Assembly: GCA_016919605.1 (NCBI GenBank)
Contig: JACXTQ010000254.1
Location: 1 to 32,055, forward strand
Direction of reading: 5' to 3'
Source: Methylovulum sp.
GTDB taxonomy: Bacteria > Pseudomonadota > Gammaproteobacteria > Methylococcales > Methylomonadaceae
DNA: 32,055 nucleotides
Shown here: positions 6,850 to 15,472 of the stretch, piece after piece
Position numbering within the stretch: the first letter of the stretch is position 1
Layout of the letters: each line of letters begins with the position of its first letter
Notes under the pieces: generated by a model
What the model saw: only the letters and a program-made list of their open reading frames with translations
The model's database searches: none
Told to the model about the DNA's origin: nothing
Translations under genes and position numbers: made by a program

Positions 6850-9621
6850 TCAGTTATTGATCAATTTCAAGCCCGGTGGCAATGCCTCGCCGAAAATTTG
6901 CTTTTCGTCCTTTTCGTCCAGTTCTTTCACTTCTTCCACTAGCCCTATCCACGATGCGGGGGCTTTGCTGAGTTTTAGCTTTTCGCTGATTTGTAGGCGC
7001 AAACTTTCATCAATGTCGCGGCTACGGTCGCCGCTCATTCGCGCCACCAAGGTGGCGGCAAAGCCGATGTGCGGCGATTTTTTCCAATCTTGGCCGAGCA
7101 TCTGTTCTAACCAAACTGCGACCACATCCGGGGGGATGACGTTGTGGTTGCTGCCATGAAACGGCACCCGCGCCCCGATACGTCCGACCGCCCACCACGT
7201 TTGGTCCGGTTCGCTGGGTTTTTGCAGGCGCAATAACAGCCATTCGCCCAACTGGGTTTTTTGTGCTATGGGCAAACGTTCTAAGACCGCTGCCAAACGC
7301 ACGATTTCTTCATAGCCACGGGTCTTAAGCTGTTTGGCTATGCCGGGTTGGCGAGCCACTGCCGGATTGATATATTTGCTGATATCGGTAAACAATTGCT
7401 CTTGGATGCTGGCATTCAGGCCACCGGCTATACGCCGCCAGAGTGTCCACCATTCCGTCCAGTTTTGGATTTCGTTAACGAATTGGATACCATGCGGATA
7501 GTGTTTCCACAATTGCTCAACCCGCCAGTTATCCAGTGGATAGCCGTAGCCAGGGCGCAGGCAAAATCCAATCAGGCTTAACCAAATTCGCTCATGGTTA
7601 TCCGAACGGCGGTGATATTTGCCGCCCTCCAGCAACAGTGCAAACAGCTCCCGCAATAAGGGAGTGGCCCATTCATGACGAGGGGTGCCGACAATTTTTT
7701 CCAATTCCGCCCGTAAATTCTTCACCGCTTTAGGGTCTACCTGTTTGGACTTGGTGCCGAAAATGGTTTGGATTTTTTCTTCCAAACGCTGCATTTTTTC
7801 GACGGGTAAGGCCACGTGTGCCGAGGCGGCGGTACGGCTTTTCTTGCGGATTTGAAATTCCACATCCCAGCGTTGCTGGGGGTTATCCACTGCGACGCAT
7901 TGGATTTTTAGCGTCCCCACTTCAGTTTGCGTGACCGCCAATTGTACCACCACCTCACGGGCTGCCGCTTCGCCATCGTTGTGTAAGGCGACTGCCAGTG
8001 GCGGCAGGGAGTGGAAATCATCATTGATGTCGGTGACATCGCCCGGTTTAAATTCATTATCGCCGGTGGTCGAAGCCAAATGGAAGCGTACCGGAACCCC
8101 TAAGCGCAAAGCAAATTGCCGCCCCTTTAAGATGACCTCATCGCCTTCTTCGCTACCTTTGGGTAAAATACAGACACCTTGCTGGACATCATCGGTGTCG
8201 GTATCAACCAATAAAAAATAACTGCGGGCCGCACCACCGCCAATTTTGAGTTTTTTGTCGCGGCGGGCTACGGCGTAACTGACCGCGCCAAACGCCACCG
8301 CCAATTCTGGATGCTGGTTTTCCAGCAACACGGGCGGCTGGGTACGCCATGAGGCCATTAAGGCCAGTAGCCTTTGCGTAATCGGTTGGCTGCGGAACAC
8401 GCCGCCATTGAGTAACAGCGCGTCCGGCACACCCGCTACGCCCCCTAAAGCTTCGTGGGCGGCGTGGCTATGTTGCTTTAAAAATGCGGCGATATGTTTG
8501 CTCACGGCAGGTTCGGCGGCGTAAGGCAGGCCAAACTCCACCACCCCGCTACGTTTGCGGTCAGGTAGGTCAGCCAGCCCCGACAAGGGAAAAAAGCCAT
8601 CCAAGGCAATATCCCTGACTTCTTCGCGGCTTAAGATGGCCGAGCGGGAACTGCCGATTAATTTGGAGCCACCGCCCAATAAAGTGACATTGACGTGGGC
8701 TGGCGCGTCTTCGGCCAGCAAACGCTCTTTGGCGATCCGGCATTGCTCTATCAACTGCGAAAAATCCGCCGCCGACAAGCGTTTGTCGCCGGAACTCAAG
8801 CGGCTTTCCGCCAGATGCGCCAAGGCCAGATCAATATTATCACCGCCCAGCATCAAATGGTCGCCGACCCCGATACGGGTCAGTTTGGGTTCGTGTGCGC
8901 CTTGCTCCACCTTAATCAGCGTCAAGTCGGTGGTGCCCCCGCCCACGTCACAAACCAGCAATAGATGCACGTTGGCCAAGGCTTGCTGGAGATTACCAGC
9001 ATTGCGGCGCAACCAGTCGTAACAGACGGCTTGCGGCTCTTCCAGCAACCGCACTTGTTCAAGCCCGGCTAGCTTTGCAGCTTCTAGGGTCAATGAGCGA
9101 GCGGCCTCATCAAACGAAGCGGGGACGGTGATGACAATATCTTGCTGCTCTAAAGGCGCATCGGGGAACTTATGCCGCCAAACCGTGCGGATATGTTGCA
9201 AATAGCTGGCGCTGGCATCAATCGGTGAAACTTTGCTGATGTCTTCGCTACTGCCCCACGGCAAAATGTCGGCACTGTGATCGACCGAGGGGTGCGATAA
9301 CCAGCTTTTTGCGCTGGTCACAAAGCGGCCTTTGGTTTTTGCCCCCAATACCCGCGCTGCTTCGCCTATCACCGCCGCTTCCCCGGCGGGTGAAAAGCTA
9401 ACATCGGCGGCTGACAATTCGCCTTCTGCCGGATGGTAGCGCACCGAAGGCAGTAAGGGGCGTGCCGCCACTTGTCCAGGGGCAACCAGTTGTTCGATAG
9501 GAAAGATTTGGATGTCAGCGGTTTTGTGATCGGCACTGCTGCCAATATAGGCATACGCGACCACCGTATGGGTTGTGCCTAGGTCGATGCCGACTAAATA
9601 ATGGGGGGCTTGATGTTGCAC
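6850..9621 (-). CDS. Large Hsp70-family protein with long C-terminal extension (DUF3731-like)
   Basis: This 923-residue protein begins with an Hsp70 ATPase domain. Phosphate-1 loop is GIDLGTTHTVVAYA (11-24), the segment ITVPASFDEAARSLTLEAAK spans about 164-183, LLEEPQAV about 192-199, and phosphate-2 is VCDVGGGTTDLTLI (223-236). An adenosine-type motif ALLLNGGVF follows near residue 400. The remaining half (from about 600) is not the DnaK substrate domain. It is a long helical region of the kind described as DUF3731 in bacterial Hsp70-like proteins; that domain name is from memory. DnaK itself has about 640 residues. In other gammaproteobacteria this type often sits beside a DUF2760 protein and a second Hsp70-like gene; neither is present here. 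The client is unknown. Confidence 0.85.
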   Translation of the reverse strand: MQHQAPHYLVGIDLGTTHTVVAYAYIGSSADHKTADIQIFPIEQLVAPGQVAARPLLPSVRYHPAEGELSAADVSFSPAGEAAVIGEAARVLGAKTKGRFVTSAKSWLSHPSVDHSADILPWGSSEDISKVSPIDASASYLQHIRTVWRHKFPDAPLEQQDIVITVPASFDEAARSLTLEAAKLAGLEQVRLLEEPQAVCYDWLRRNAGNLQQALANVHLLLVCDVGGGTTDLTLIKVEQGAHEPKLTRIGVGDHLMLGGDNIDLALAHLAESRLSSGDKRLSAADFSQLIEQCRIAKERLLAEDAPAHVNVTLLGGGSKLIGSSRSAILSREEVRDIALDGFFPLSGLADLPDRKRSGVVEFGLPYAAEPAVSKHIAAFLKQHSHAAHEALGGVAGVPDALLLNGGVFRSQPITQRLLALMASWRTQPPVLLENQHPELAVAFGAVSYAVARRDKKLKIGGGAARSYFLLVDTDTDDVQQGVCILPKGSEEGDEVILKGRQFALRLGVPVRFHLASTTGDNEFKPGDVTDINDDFHSLPPLAVALHNDGEAAAREVVVQLAVTQTEVGTLKIQCVAVDNPQQRWDVEFQIRKKSRTAASAHVALPVEKMQRLEEKIQTIFGTKSKQVDPKAVKNLRAELEKIVGTPRHEWATPLLRELFALLLEGGKYHRRSDNHERIWLSLIGFCLRPGYGYPLDNWRVEQLWKHYPHGIQFVNEIQNWTEWWTLWRRIAGGLNASIQEQLFTDISKYINPAVARQPGIAKQLKTRGYEEIVRLAAVLERLPIAQKTQLGEWLLLRLQKPSEPDQTWWAVGRIGARVPFHGSNHNVIPPDVVAVWLEQMLGQDWKKSPHIGFAATLVARMSGDRSRDIDESLRLQISEKLKLSKAPASWIGLVEEVKELDEKDEKQIFGEALPPGLKLINN

Positions 9622-9921
9622 GATAATTTATTTTTGGAAAATGGGTGATGCTGAAGGTTATTACATAGCCGTCAATATATTGCAAGTCGCCATTATAGCA
9701 AAACAGCCCTGCCTAAAGGTGGGCATCAATGCTATATTGTCGGTAAGGAGCCAAAGCTAAGGGCATTTGGTTAGGTTGTACCCTGCAAACTTCCTAAAGA
9801 AGATGGACGTAGGCCCTGCGCCTTAATTGAAACCATAAAGTGATAACTAGATATGGCAACGGGTTAGGATATTTTTCCTGTACAAAACCCGTCTGTTAGC
9901 CGTACCGTCAACAATGATCTT
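9622..9921. other. 300-base divergent intergenic region
   Basis: This stretch separates the Hsp70 gene (leftward) from the sulfotransferase-like gene (rightward). The minus strand has TATAAT (9692-9697) about 70 bases upstream of the Hsp70 start but no good -35 at proper spacing. I see no RNA gene, no convincing small frame and no clear terminator. Confidence 0.4.
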
Positions 9922-10851
9922 ATGAGCAATAAAAATTCAGGATTTTCCATTATCAACGGCGATGCCGCCAATCTTACCCATAAAACCGTGCTGGTGGTCG
10001 GCATTGGCCGGGGCGGCACATCAATGGTGGCGGGTGTGTTGTCAAAGCTGGGCATTTTCATGGGTGAAGGTTTGTCTTCACGTTATCAGGATAACGCCCT
10101 GCTGGATTGCCTGCAACGTAACGATAAAAAACAGGCAAAAAAAATCATCAAGGAGCGTAATAGCTGCTATCCGGTTTGGGGAGTAAAGAAACTGCGCTTA
10201 TGGCGTTGGAACCATCTGTTCCGCGAGCGGGTGTATGTCGTTATATTAAGGGATATTTTCGCTACGGCCAATCGGCGGGTGACGCTGTACAACATTTCTC
10301 TGTTATCGGAAATGTTTAAGGTTTTGGGGCTTAATTTTAGCTTGCTGCTATTTTTATGGCTGACCAAACGCCCACTATTTATAGCCTCTTATGAAAAAGC
10401 CCTGATGTTTCCAGAAGAGTTTGTCACTGGCTTGTCAGTCTTCTTAGGCTTGGAAAACCCTATAGGTTTTACCGATGCGGTGCAATTTATCAACCCATCG
10501 CCGCCTACCTATACTAACACTTTAGTCAAATTTAAGGTCATCGCTGACAATAAGACTTATCAGGGCTATATAGACGCACTAGAAGCTAGGCAAATAATCG
10601 GCTGGGCGGTGTCTTTGCTAAACACCGGCCCTGTGGTGTTGGATCTGTTCGTTAACGGCCTTTATAAACAGACGGTCAGCACCCATTTGTCGCGGCTTGA
10701 TGTGTCCAGCCAAGACCCTCGTTTTTATGAACATTGCGGCTTTGTGTTTTACTTGCCTGAAGAAGATAGTTTACGGCCTGGCGACACTATTGAGGTGAAG
10801 ATTGCCGGACAAAATATAGCCCTTAACAACTCACCGCAAGAGTTTATTTAA
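9922..10851 (+). CDS. Sulfotransferase-like protein with C-terminal beta domain
   Basis: The 309-residue protein starts with the strand and loop VLVVGIGRGGTSMVAGVL (23-40), the 5'-phosphosulfate-binding motif of sulfotransferases, usually G.PRSGTS. It lacks the Pro-Arg-Ser of classical members. A middle segment VYVVILRDIFATANRRV (about 104-120) resembles the 3'-phosphate-binding motif. From about residue 185 a separate domain appears, including GYIDALEARQIIGWAV and VVLDLFVNGL. This GWA-type beta domain is one I know from bacterial glycosyltransferases and other glycan-modifying proteins. A role in sulfating or otherwise modifying surface polysaccharide is inferred. The substrate cannot be told. 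Confidence 0.6.
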   Translation: MSNKNSGFSIINGDAANLTHKTVLVVGIGRGGTSMVAGVLSKLGIFMGEGLSSRYQDNALLDCLQRNDKKQAKKIIKERNSCYPVWGVKKLRLWRWNHLFRERVYVVILRDIFATANRRVTLYNISLLSEMFKVLGLNFSLLLFLWLTKRPLFIASYEKALMFPEEFVTGLSVFLGLENPIGFTDAVQFINPSPPTYTNTLVKFKVIADNKTYQGYIDALEARQIIGWAVSLLNTGPVVLDLFVNGLYKQTVSTHLSRLDVSSQDPRFYEHCGFVFYLPEEDSLRPGDTIEVKIAGQNIALNNSPQEFI

Positions 10852-11109
10852 ACCCTAGCAGGTTCGTCCTAATGTCTATGCGTGATTTTGCTTGGCTTAC
10901 AGGGGTTAGAAAAGCAACTTCCCTTTGCCAACCTTTGCTATTGTTTGGATAATAGCCCCATTATCGCTAGTGCTTGTCAACTAGGAGCTGGCAGATTAAT
11001 GGGCTTAATTGGGGTGGGTTTTGCGCCCATAGCTATTGTGTTTTTTAATCGTGACGGCCAGCAACTAATCGACGAGCCTGTCACTTAACCTTTTTAAGGA
11101 ATACCTTTT

Positions 11110-12552
11110 ATGACCACTTCTTGGGAAACCGTCATCGGCTTGGAAATCCATACCCAATTAGCTACCCAATCAAAAATTTTCTCTGGCGCGTCCACCGCTT
11201 ACGGTGCAGAACCCAACACCCAAGCCTGTGCGGTGGATTTGGGTTTGCCCGGCGTATTGCCGGTGTTAAACGCTGATGCCGTGCAGAAAGCGGTCATGTT
11301 TGGCTTGGCTATTGATGCGCATATTGCCCCTCGCTCGGTGTTTGCGCGGAAAAACTATTTTTATCCCGATTTGCCCAAAGGCTACCAAATCAGCCAGATG
11401 GATTTGCCGATTGTCGGTAACGGACATTTGGATATTGAAGTCGATGGCGAGGTCAAGCGTATCGGCATTACGCGGGCGCATCTGGAAGAAGATGCCGGCA
11501 AATCCTTGCACGAAAATTTCCACGGCTTAAGCGGCATAGACTTAAATCGAGCCGGTACGCCGTTGTTGGAAATCGTTTCCGAACCGGACATGCGTTCCGC
11601 CAAAGAAGCCGTGGCCTATATGCGCAAGCTGCATGAATTGGTGCGTTATCTGGGGATTTGTGACGGCAATATGCAGGAAGGCTCGTTCCGCTGTGATGCC
11701 AACGTCTCGGTGCGGCCTAAAGGTCAAGCGGAATTTGGCACCCGTGCCGAAATCAAAAACATCAACTCGTTTAAGTTTGTCGAAAAGGCCATCAATCACG
11801 AAATCGAGCGGCAAATTGAGCTGATCGAGAACGGCGGCAAAGTTGTGCAAGAAACGCGCTTGTATGATGCCAATAAGGATGAAACCCGCTCCATGCGCAG
11901 CAAGGAAGAAGCCAACGATTACCGCTACTTCTCCGACCCTGACTTGTTGCCGGTGGTCATTAGCGAAGCCTTTAAGGCCGAGGTCAAAACCACCTTGCCG
12001 GAATTGCCCGAAGCTAAGAAACAGCGCTTTAAAACCGACTATGTGCTCGACAACGAAAGCGCGACCATCTTGACTGCCTCGCGTCCCTTGGCCGATTATT
12101 TTGAAGCCGTGGTCGCCACTTCGGGCTGTGAAGCCAAGCTGTGCGCCAATTGGGTGACAGGCGAATTGTCCGCTGCGCTCAATAAAGCCGATTTAGACAT
12201 CATCGATGCTCCCGTCAGTGCCGCGCAATTGGCGGGATTATTGGCGCGTATCAGCGATAACACCATCTCAGGCAAAATCGCCAAACAAGTGTTTGAAGAG
12301 CTCTGGCAACAAACCGGAGCCAGCGCCGATGACATCATCGAAGCCAAGGGCTTGAAACAAATCACCGACACCGGCGCGATTGAAGCGGTCATTGACCAAA
12401 TCATCGCCGCCAACGGCAAGCAGGTTGAGCAATACCAAGGCGGCAATGAAAAAGTGTTCGGCTTTTTTGTCGGCCAAGTGATGAAAGCCATGCAGGGCAA
12501 GGCCAATCCGGCTGAGGTCAATAAAATGCTGATAGCGAAGCTGCAAAAGTGA
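11110..12552 (+). CDS. gatB: Asp-tRNA(Asn)/Glu-tRNA(Gln) amidotransferase subunit GatB
   Basis: GatB is the tRNA-binding and kinase-like subunit of GatCAB, which converts misacylated Glu-tRNA(Gln) or Asp-tRNA(Asn) to the correct form. All 480 residues are present. Motifs include [13 protein letters not shown] at the start, the cradle motif [15 protein letters not shown] (about 88-102), [13 protein letters not shown], and a C-terminal YqeY-like domain ending [12 protein letters not shown] ribosome binding site AAGGA lies upstream of the ATG. The usual upstream gatC and gatA are missing: the preceding gene is the sulfotransferase-like one, with 258 bases between. They must be elsewhere if the complex is functional. 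Confidence 0.96.
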   Translation: MTTSWETVIGLEIHTQLATQSKIFSGASTAYGAEPNTQACAVDLGLPGVLPVLNADAVQKAVMFGLAIDAHIAPRSVFARKNYFYPDLPKGYQISQMDLPIVGNGHLDIEVDGEVKRIGITRAHLEEDAGKSLHENFHGLSGIDLNRAGTPLLEIVSEPDMRSAKEAVAYMRKLHELVRYLGICDGNMQEGSFRCDANVSVRPKGQAEFGTRAEIKNINSFKFVEKAINHEIERQIELIENGGKVVQETRLYDANKDETRSMRSKEEANDYRYFSDPDLLPVVISEAFKAEVKTTLPELPEAKKQRFKTDYVLDNESATILTASRPLADYFEAVVATSGCEAKLCANWVTGELSAALNKADLDIIDAPVSAAQLAGLLARISDNTISGKIAKQVFEELWQQTGASADDIIEAKGLKQITDTGAIEAVIDQIIAANGKQVEQYQGGNEKVFGFFVGQVMKAMQGKANPAEVNKMLIAKLQK

Positions 12553-12635
12553 AAGGGTGGCTGGGAATGCTGGTATGTCCTAGCTGACTTTGGTGGTGGG
12601 GGATACGTTTATGTACATTAACTTGAGAAATAACA

Positions 12636-13730
12636 ATGCTTGATCTCGCCTCTGTATTGTCACCAATGACAATAAGCTTAGATAATTTACTGCTTGATCC
12701 TAATAATCCACGATTTTCTGAATTGGGCGAAGAAATTAATCCGATTCCAGAGCTACGTTTTAATGAAGACAAAGTTCAGGGCAGCACTTTGGCGAAAATG
12801 AAAGACCCCGTGTTTGGTGTCAATGAGTTACGCGACACTATTAAAACCTTGGGATTTTTGCCTATGGATAGGATTGTGGTGCGTAAATGGAAGGGTGCGC
12901 CTGAAAAGTTTGTGGTTATCGAAGGCAATAGGCGCGTTACGGCCTTAAAATGGTTGATTACCTTAAATGACACAGGCAAAGAAACTTTTACTGAACAGCA
13001 AATAGCTAATTTTACGGAACTACAATGTCTGTTGCTTGATGATGAAATTGCGCCTGATATGGCGCATTTGATTTTGCCGGGCTTACGGCATATTTCGGGC
13101 ATTAAGGAGTGGGGGCCTTATCAAAAAGCGAAAGTGATTGTTGCCTTGCGCGAATCCGGCATGAGTTCACAGGAAACGGCTCAAAGCTTAGGGTTATCTA
13201 CTAGGGCGGCCAACCAAGCCTACCGTTGTTTTATGGCTTTGGAACACATGCGTAAAGATGAAGAATACGCTGATTTTGCAACGCCGAAAATGTACAGCTA
13301 TTTCGAGGAGGTCTTAAAAAAACCCACCATAAAACAATGGTTGGGTTGGAATGACAGCACTGAAAAATTTGAAAAAACGGACGAGCTATCAGAATTTTAT
13401 AGCTGGATAGCACCATCTGAACATAATGAGTCACTTAAGTTACCCGAAGCTGTTAGTGTAAGGGACTTGGGTAAAATTATCCAAGATGATAATGCCATGC
13501 GGACGTTCCGCTCACCCAGCGGCACATTAGTGCAAGCCTTGGTTAAATATGAAGTTGAACATCCAGAAGAATGGACTCCGAAAATTTTTACCGCTACCTC
13601 GGCGTTAAGGTCATTAACACCGGATAAGCTGCGCAATATGGATAATTCTGCCCAGGCGGCGATTGAAGAGTTAGCGAGGACAATCGAACAAGTTTTAAAA
13701 GATAGGGCCGCCTTGCTTGGTGTTCAATAA
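12636..13730 (+). CDS. ParB-like nuclease-domain protein, first gene of a ParB-Mrr cassette
   Basis: This 364-residue protein has a ParB/sulfiredoxin-fold N-terminus: ISLDNLLLDPNNPRF (about 13-27), then ELRDTIKTLGFLPMDRIVV (64-82) and box II VVIEGNRRVTALKWL (93-107). A helical region (about 157-200), including SGMSSQETAQSLGLSTRAA, looks like a helix-turn-helix. The C-terminal half is not one I recognise. It is not a chromosomal ParB: there is no ParA, no parS-type site seen, and gatB is the neighbour. A Mrr-like endonuclease follows after 11 bases with a purine-rich ribosome binding site, so the pair is an operon. ParB-fold proteins can be CTPases or nucleases; which applies here is unknown. 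An alternative ATG lies at 12666. Confidence 0.72.
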   Translation: MLDLASVLSPMTISLDNLLLDPNNPRFSELGEEINPIPELRFNEDKVQGSTLAKMKDPVFGVNELRDTIKTLGFLPMDRIVVRKWKGAPEKFVVIEGNRRVTALKWLITLNDTGKETFTEQQIANFTELQCLLLDDEIAPDMAHLILPGLRHISGIKEWGPYQKAKVIVALRESGMSSQETAQSLGLSTRAANQAYRCFMALEHMRKDEEYADFATPKMYSYFEEVLKKPTIKQWLGWNDSTEKFEKTDELSEFYSWIAPSEHNESLKLPEAVSVRDLGKIIQDDNAMRTFRSPSGTLVQALVKYEVEHPEEWTPKIFTATSALRSLTPDKLRNMDNSAQAAIEELARTIEQVLKDRAALLGVQ

Positions 13731-13741
13731 GGGGGGGGCAA

Positions 13742-14494
13742 ATGGGACAACCCTCGACACAGGCAATTGCTCAATGGGCTATTGAAAGCTTGGATTCTGA
13801 AGAATGGCTGTCGTTGCCAGAAATCTGTGTCAATGGGGTAAAAAGCAATACCCAATGTACGGATGCGGAAATCAGCGAGCTGATTGAGAGTGGGTTAAGC
13901 CACATTGCCCGCATTTTACGCGATAAGGCGGCATTGGCGAAAGAGCATGGCGAAGTAGTGACCTATCAGATTGATGAGGAAGAACCCCCTTATATCAGAA
14001 AGATTACTGAGGTTTATCCGCCACTTTTAAAAGAACTCCAAAAGATGGACTCCGATAAGTTTGAGCATCTTTGTGCGCAAATACTCGAGGCACTTGGTTG
14101 GGAAGTGACGACACGTACAGGCAGCACTCAAGATGATGGGGTTGATTTTCATGCTTTTGGTTTCCCTAGTTCCCGACTTTTTCATTTGCCTATACCGCCT
14201 AGTTGCAAAATATTGGTTATTGGACAGGCAAAACGCCATAAACGGGGCAACGACATTTCAGAAACTGACATTAGGAAGTTTGTCGGTGGTGCATTGAAAA
14301 AATTAAATGATTTTCGTAAATCAGGAAAGGTAGGGGTACTGACTCCGGTTGTCTTTGCGTTTTGGACTTCCTCGGATTTTGGTGATCCAGCCAAAGAATA
14401 CGCTAAAACAATGGGGATTTGGTTTATGAATGGCAGAACCTTAATTGAATATTTACGCACATTGAACTTAGAGGCCGGTGTGTTAGCCTCTTAA
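13742..14494 (+). CDS. Mrr-like PD-(D/E)XK restriction endonuclease
   Basis: The 250-residue protein carries a C-terminal Mrr-type nuclease core. Residues FEHLCAQILEALGWEV (107-122) hold the first acid Glu108. GSTQDDGVDFHAFG holds Asp135, and ILVIGQAK holds the Gln162-X-Lys164 pair. This E..D..QxK layout is the signature of the Mrr branch of restriction enzymes. A helical N-terminal region (1-90) has no clear assignment and may bind DNA or the partner. Mrr proteins cut modified or foreign DNA, so defence is the simplest reading. Its stop lies only seven bases from the convergent stop of the arsS-like gene. No methyltransferase is nearby. Confidence 0.75.
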   Translation: MGQPSTQAIAQWAIESLDSEEWLSLPEICVNGVKSNTQCTDAEISELIESGLSHIARILRDKAALAKEHGEVVTYQIDEEEPPYIRKITEVYPPLLKELQKMDSDKFEHLCAQILEALGWEVTTRTGSTQDDGVDFHAFGFPSSRLFHLPIPPSCKILVIGQAKRHKRGNDISETDIRKFVGGALKKLNDFRKSGKVGVLTPVVFAFWTSSDFGDPAKEYAKTMGIWFMNGRTLIEYLRTLNLEAGVLAS

Positions 14495-14501
14495 TCGGGT
14501 T

Positions 14502-15467
14502 TCATTGCCTGACATCTAAAATCGCCCCGCCGCAGCTGCTCCCTTGTCCCGCCGTACAGCCATAACAGTGCTGTAAGGTATGGATAGGTTGGTTAAGCAG
14601 GGCGGCTACTTGGCTGATATGGGTGCGTTGTCCGGTTGCGCCTAGGGGCAGTTTTAGCATTTGGTTAAAATCACAGTCATAAACAAAGCCTTGCCAATCC
14701 ACGCTTAAGGTGTTTTTGCACATCACCTGTTCCAAGGCATTGGGGTTAAAGCTGTTTTTTAGCAAGGCCATATAGCTAGCAAACTGGCCTTGGCTTAATA
14801 AGACGCTGCCAAAGCGCTGTATCGGCAGGTTCGCCAAGGCGTATAAGTGGTTAAACACAATGCCATAATCGGTTGCCAAATGCTGTTTATAGGCGTACTC
14901 CAAGGCCTGTTGTTCCGGCGGCAAACTGGCTCCTTGCGGATTGAACACTAGGTTTAGGATCAGGCCGCTGCCCGTGTGTCCGTAGCCTAGTGCGTTAAGC
15001 TGTTGTAGGGCGGTGATGCTGGCGTTAAACGTACCTTTGCCGCGTTGTTTATCGACATTATTTTCCAGATAACAGGGCAGGGAGGCAACAATCTCCACTT
15101 GCTTGTCCGCCAAAAACGCCCCCATGTCCTGAAAGCCTGCTTCCAGCAAAATCACCAGATTGCAGCGGTCAATGACGGTAACGCCCTTGGCTCTGGCTAC
15201 GGTCACTAGGCTACGAAAATACGGGTTCATTTCAGGTGCGCCGCCCGTTAAATCTAAGGTGTGGATTTGCTGTTGGTCAAGAAACGCCAATACTTGGGCA
15301 ATGGTGTCCGCAGCCATTAGCTCGGTACGCTTAGGACCGGCGTTGACGTGGCAGTGTGTGCAACTGAGGTTACATAAATAGCCTAGGTTGACTTGCAGGA
15401 TGTCCAAGCGGTTACGGGTGATGGCCGGAAAATCACTGGCCTGTAATAACGGTAAGGTGTCGAGCAT
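14502..15467 (-). CDS. arsS: ArsS-like radical SAM protein (arsenosugar biosynthesis type)
   Basis: The enzyme belongs to the radical SAM/Cys-rich family (ArsS), which transfers an adenosyl-derived group to dimethylarsenic in arsenosugar synthesis. The iron-sulfur motif C-x3-C-x2-C lies in LCNLSCTHCHVNAGP (Cys32, Cys36, Cys39 with this start). DLTGGAPEMNPYF follows, and the C-terminal Cys-rich part includes HCYGCTAGQGSSCGG. I chose the ATG at 15467 because the longer start at 15545 would overlap the upstream gene by 73 bases and family members begin close to this Met. It is co-directional with the VTT-flavoprotein fusion gene upstream, six bases away, so the two form an operon. No arsM methyltransferase is in the window. 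Confidence 0.85.
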   Translation of the reverse strand: MLDTLPLLQASDFPAITRNRLDILQVNLGYLCNLSCTHCHVNAGPKRTELMAADTIAQVLAFLDQQQIHTLDLTGGAPEMNPYFRSLVTVARAKGVTVIDRCNLVILLEAGFQDMGAFLADKQVEIVASLPCYLENNVDKQRGKGTFNASITALQQLNALGYGHTGSGLILNLVFNPQGASLPPEQQALEYAYKQHLATDYGIVFNHLYALANLPIQRFGSVLLSQGQFASYMALLKNSFNPNALEQVMCKNTLSVDWQGFVYDCDFNQMLKLPLGATGQRTHISQVAALLNQPIHTLQHCYGCTAGQGSSCGGAILDVRQ

Positions 15468-15472
15468 GGCGC

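Noticed and set aside
10882-11088. A 68-residue plus-strand frame before gatB
   Set aside because: It starts with GTG without a ribosome binding site, has no recognisable motif and lies in a short gap; probably chance, or a decayed remnant.
12636-13730. Chromosome or plasmid partition ParB
   Set aside because: There is no ParA, no parS-like site seen, and the partner is a Mrr-like nuclease; only the ParB fold is shared.
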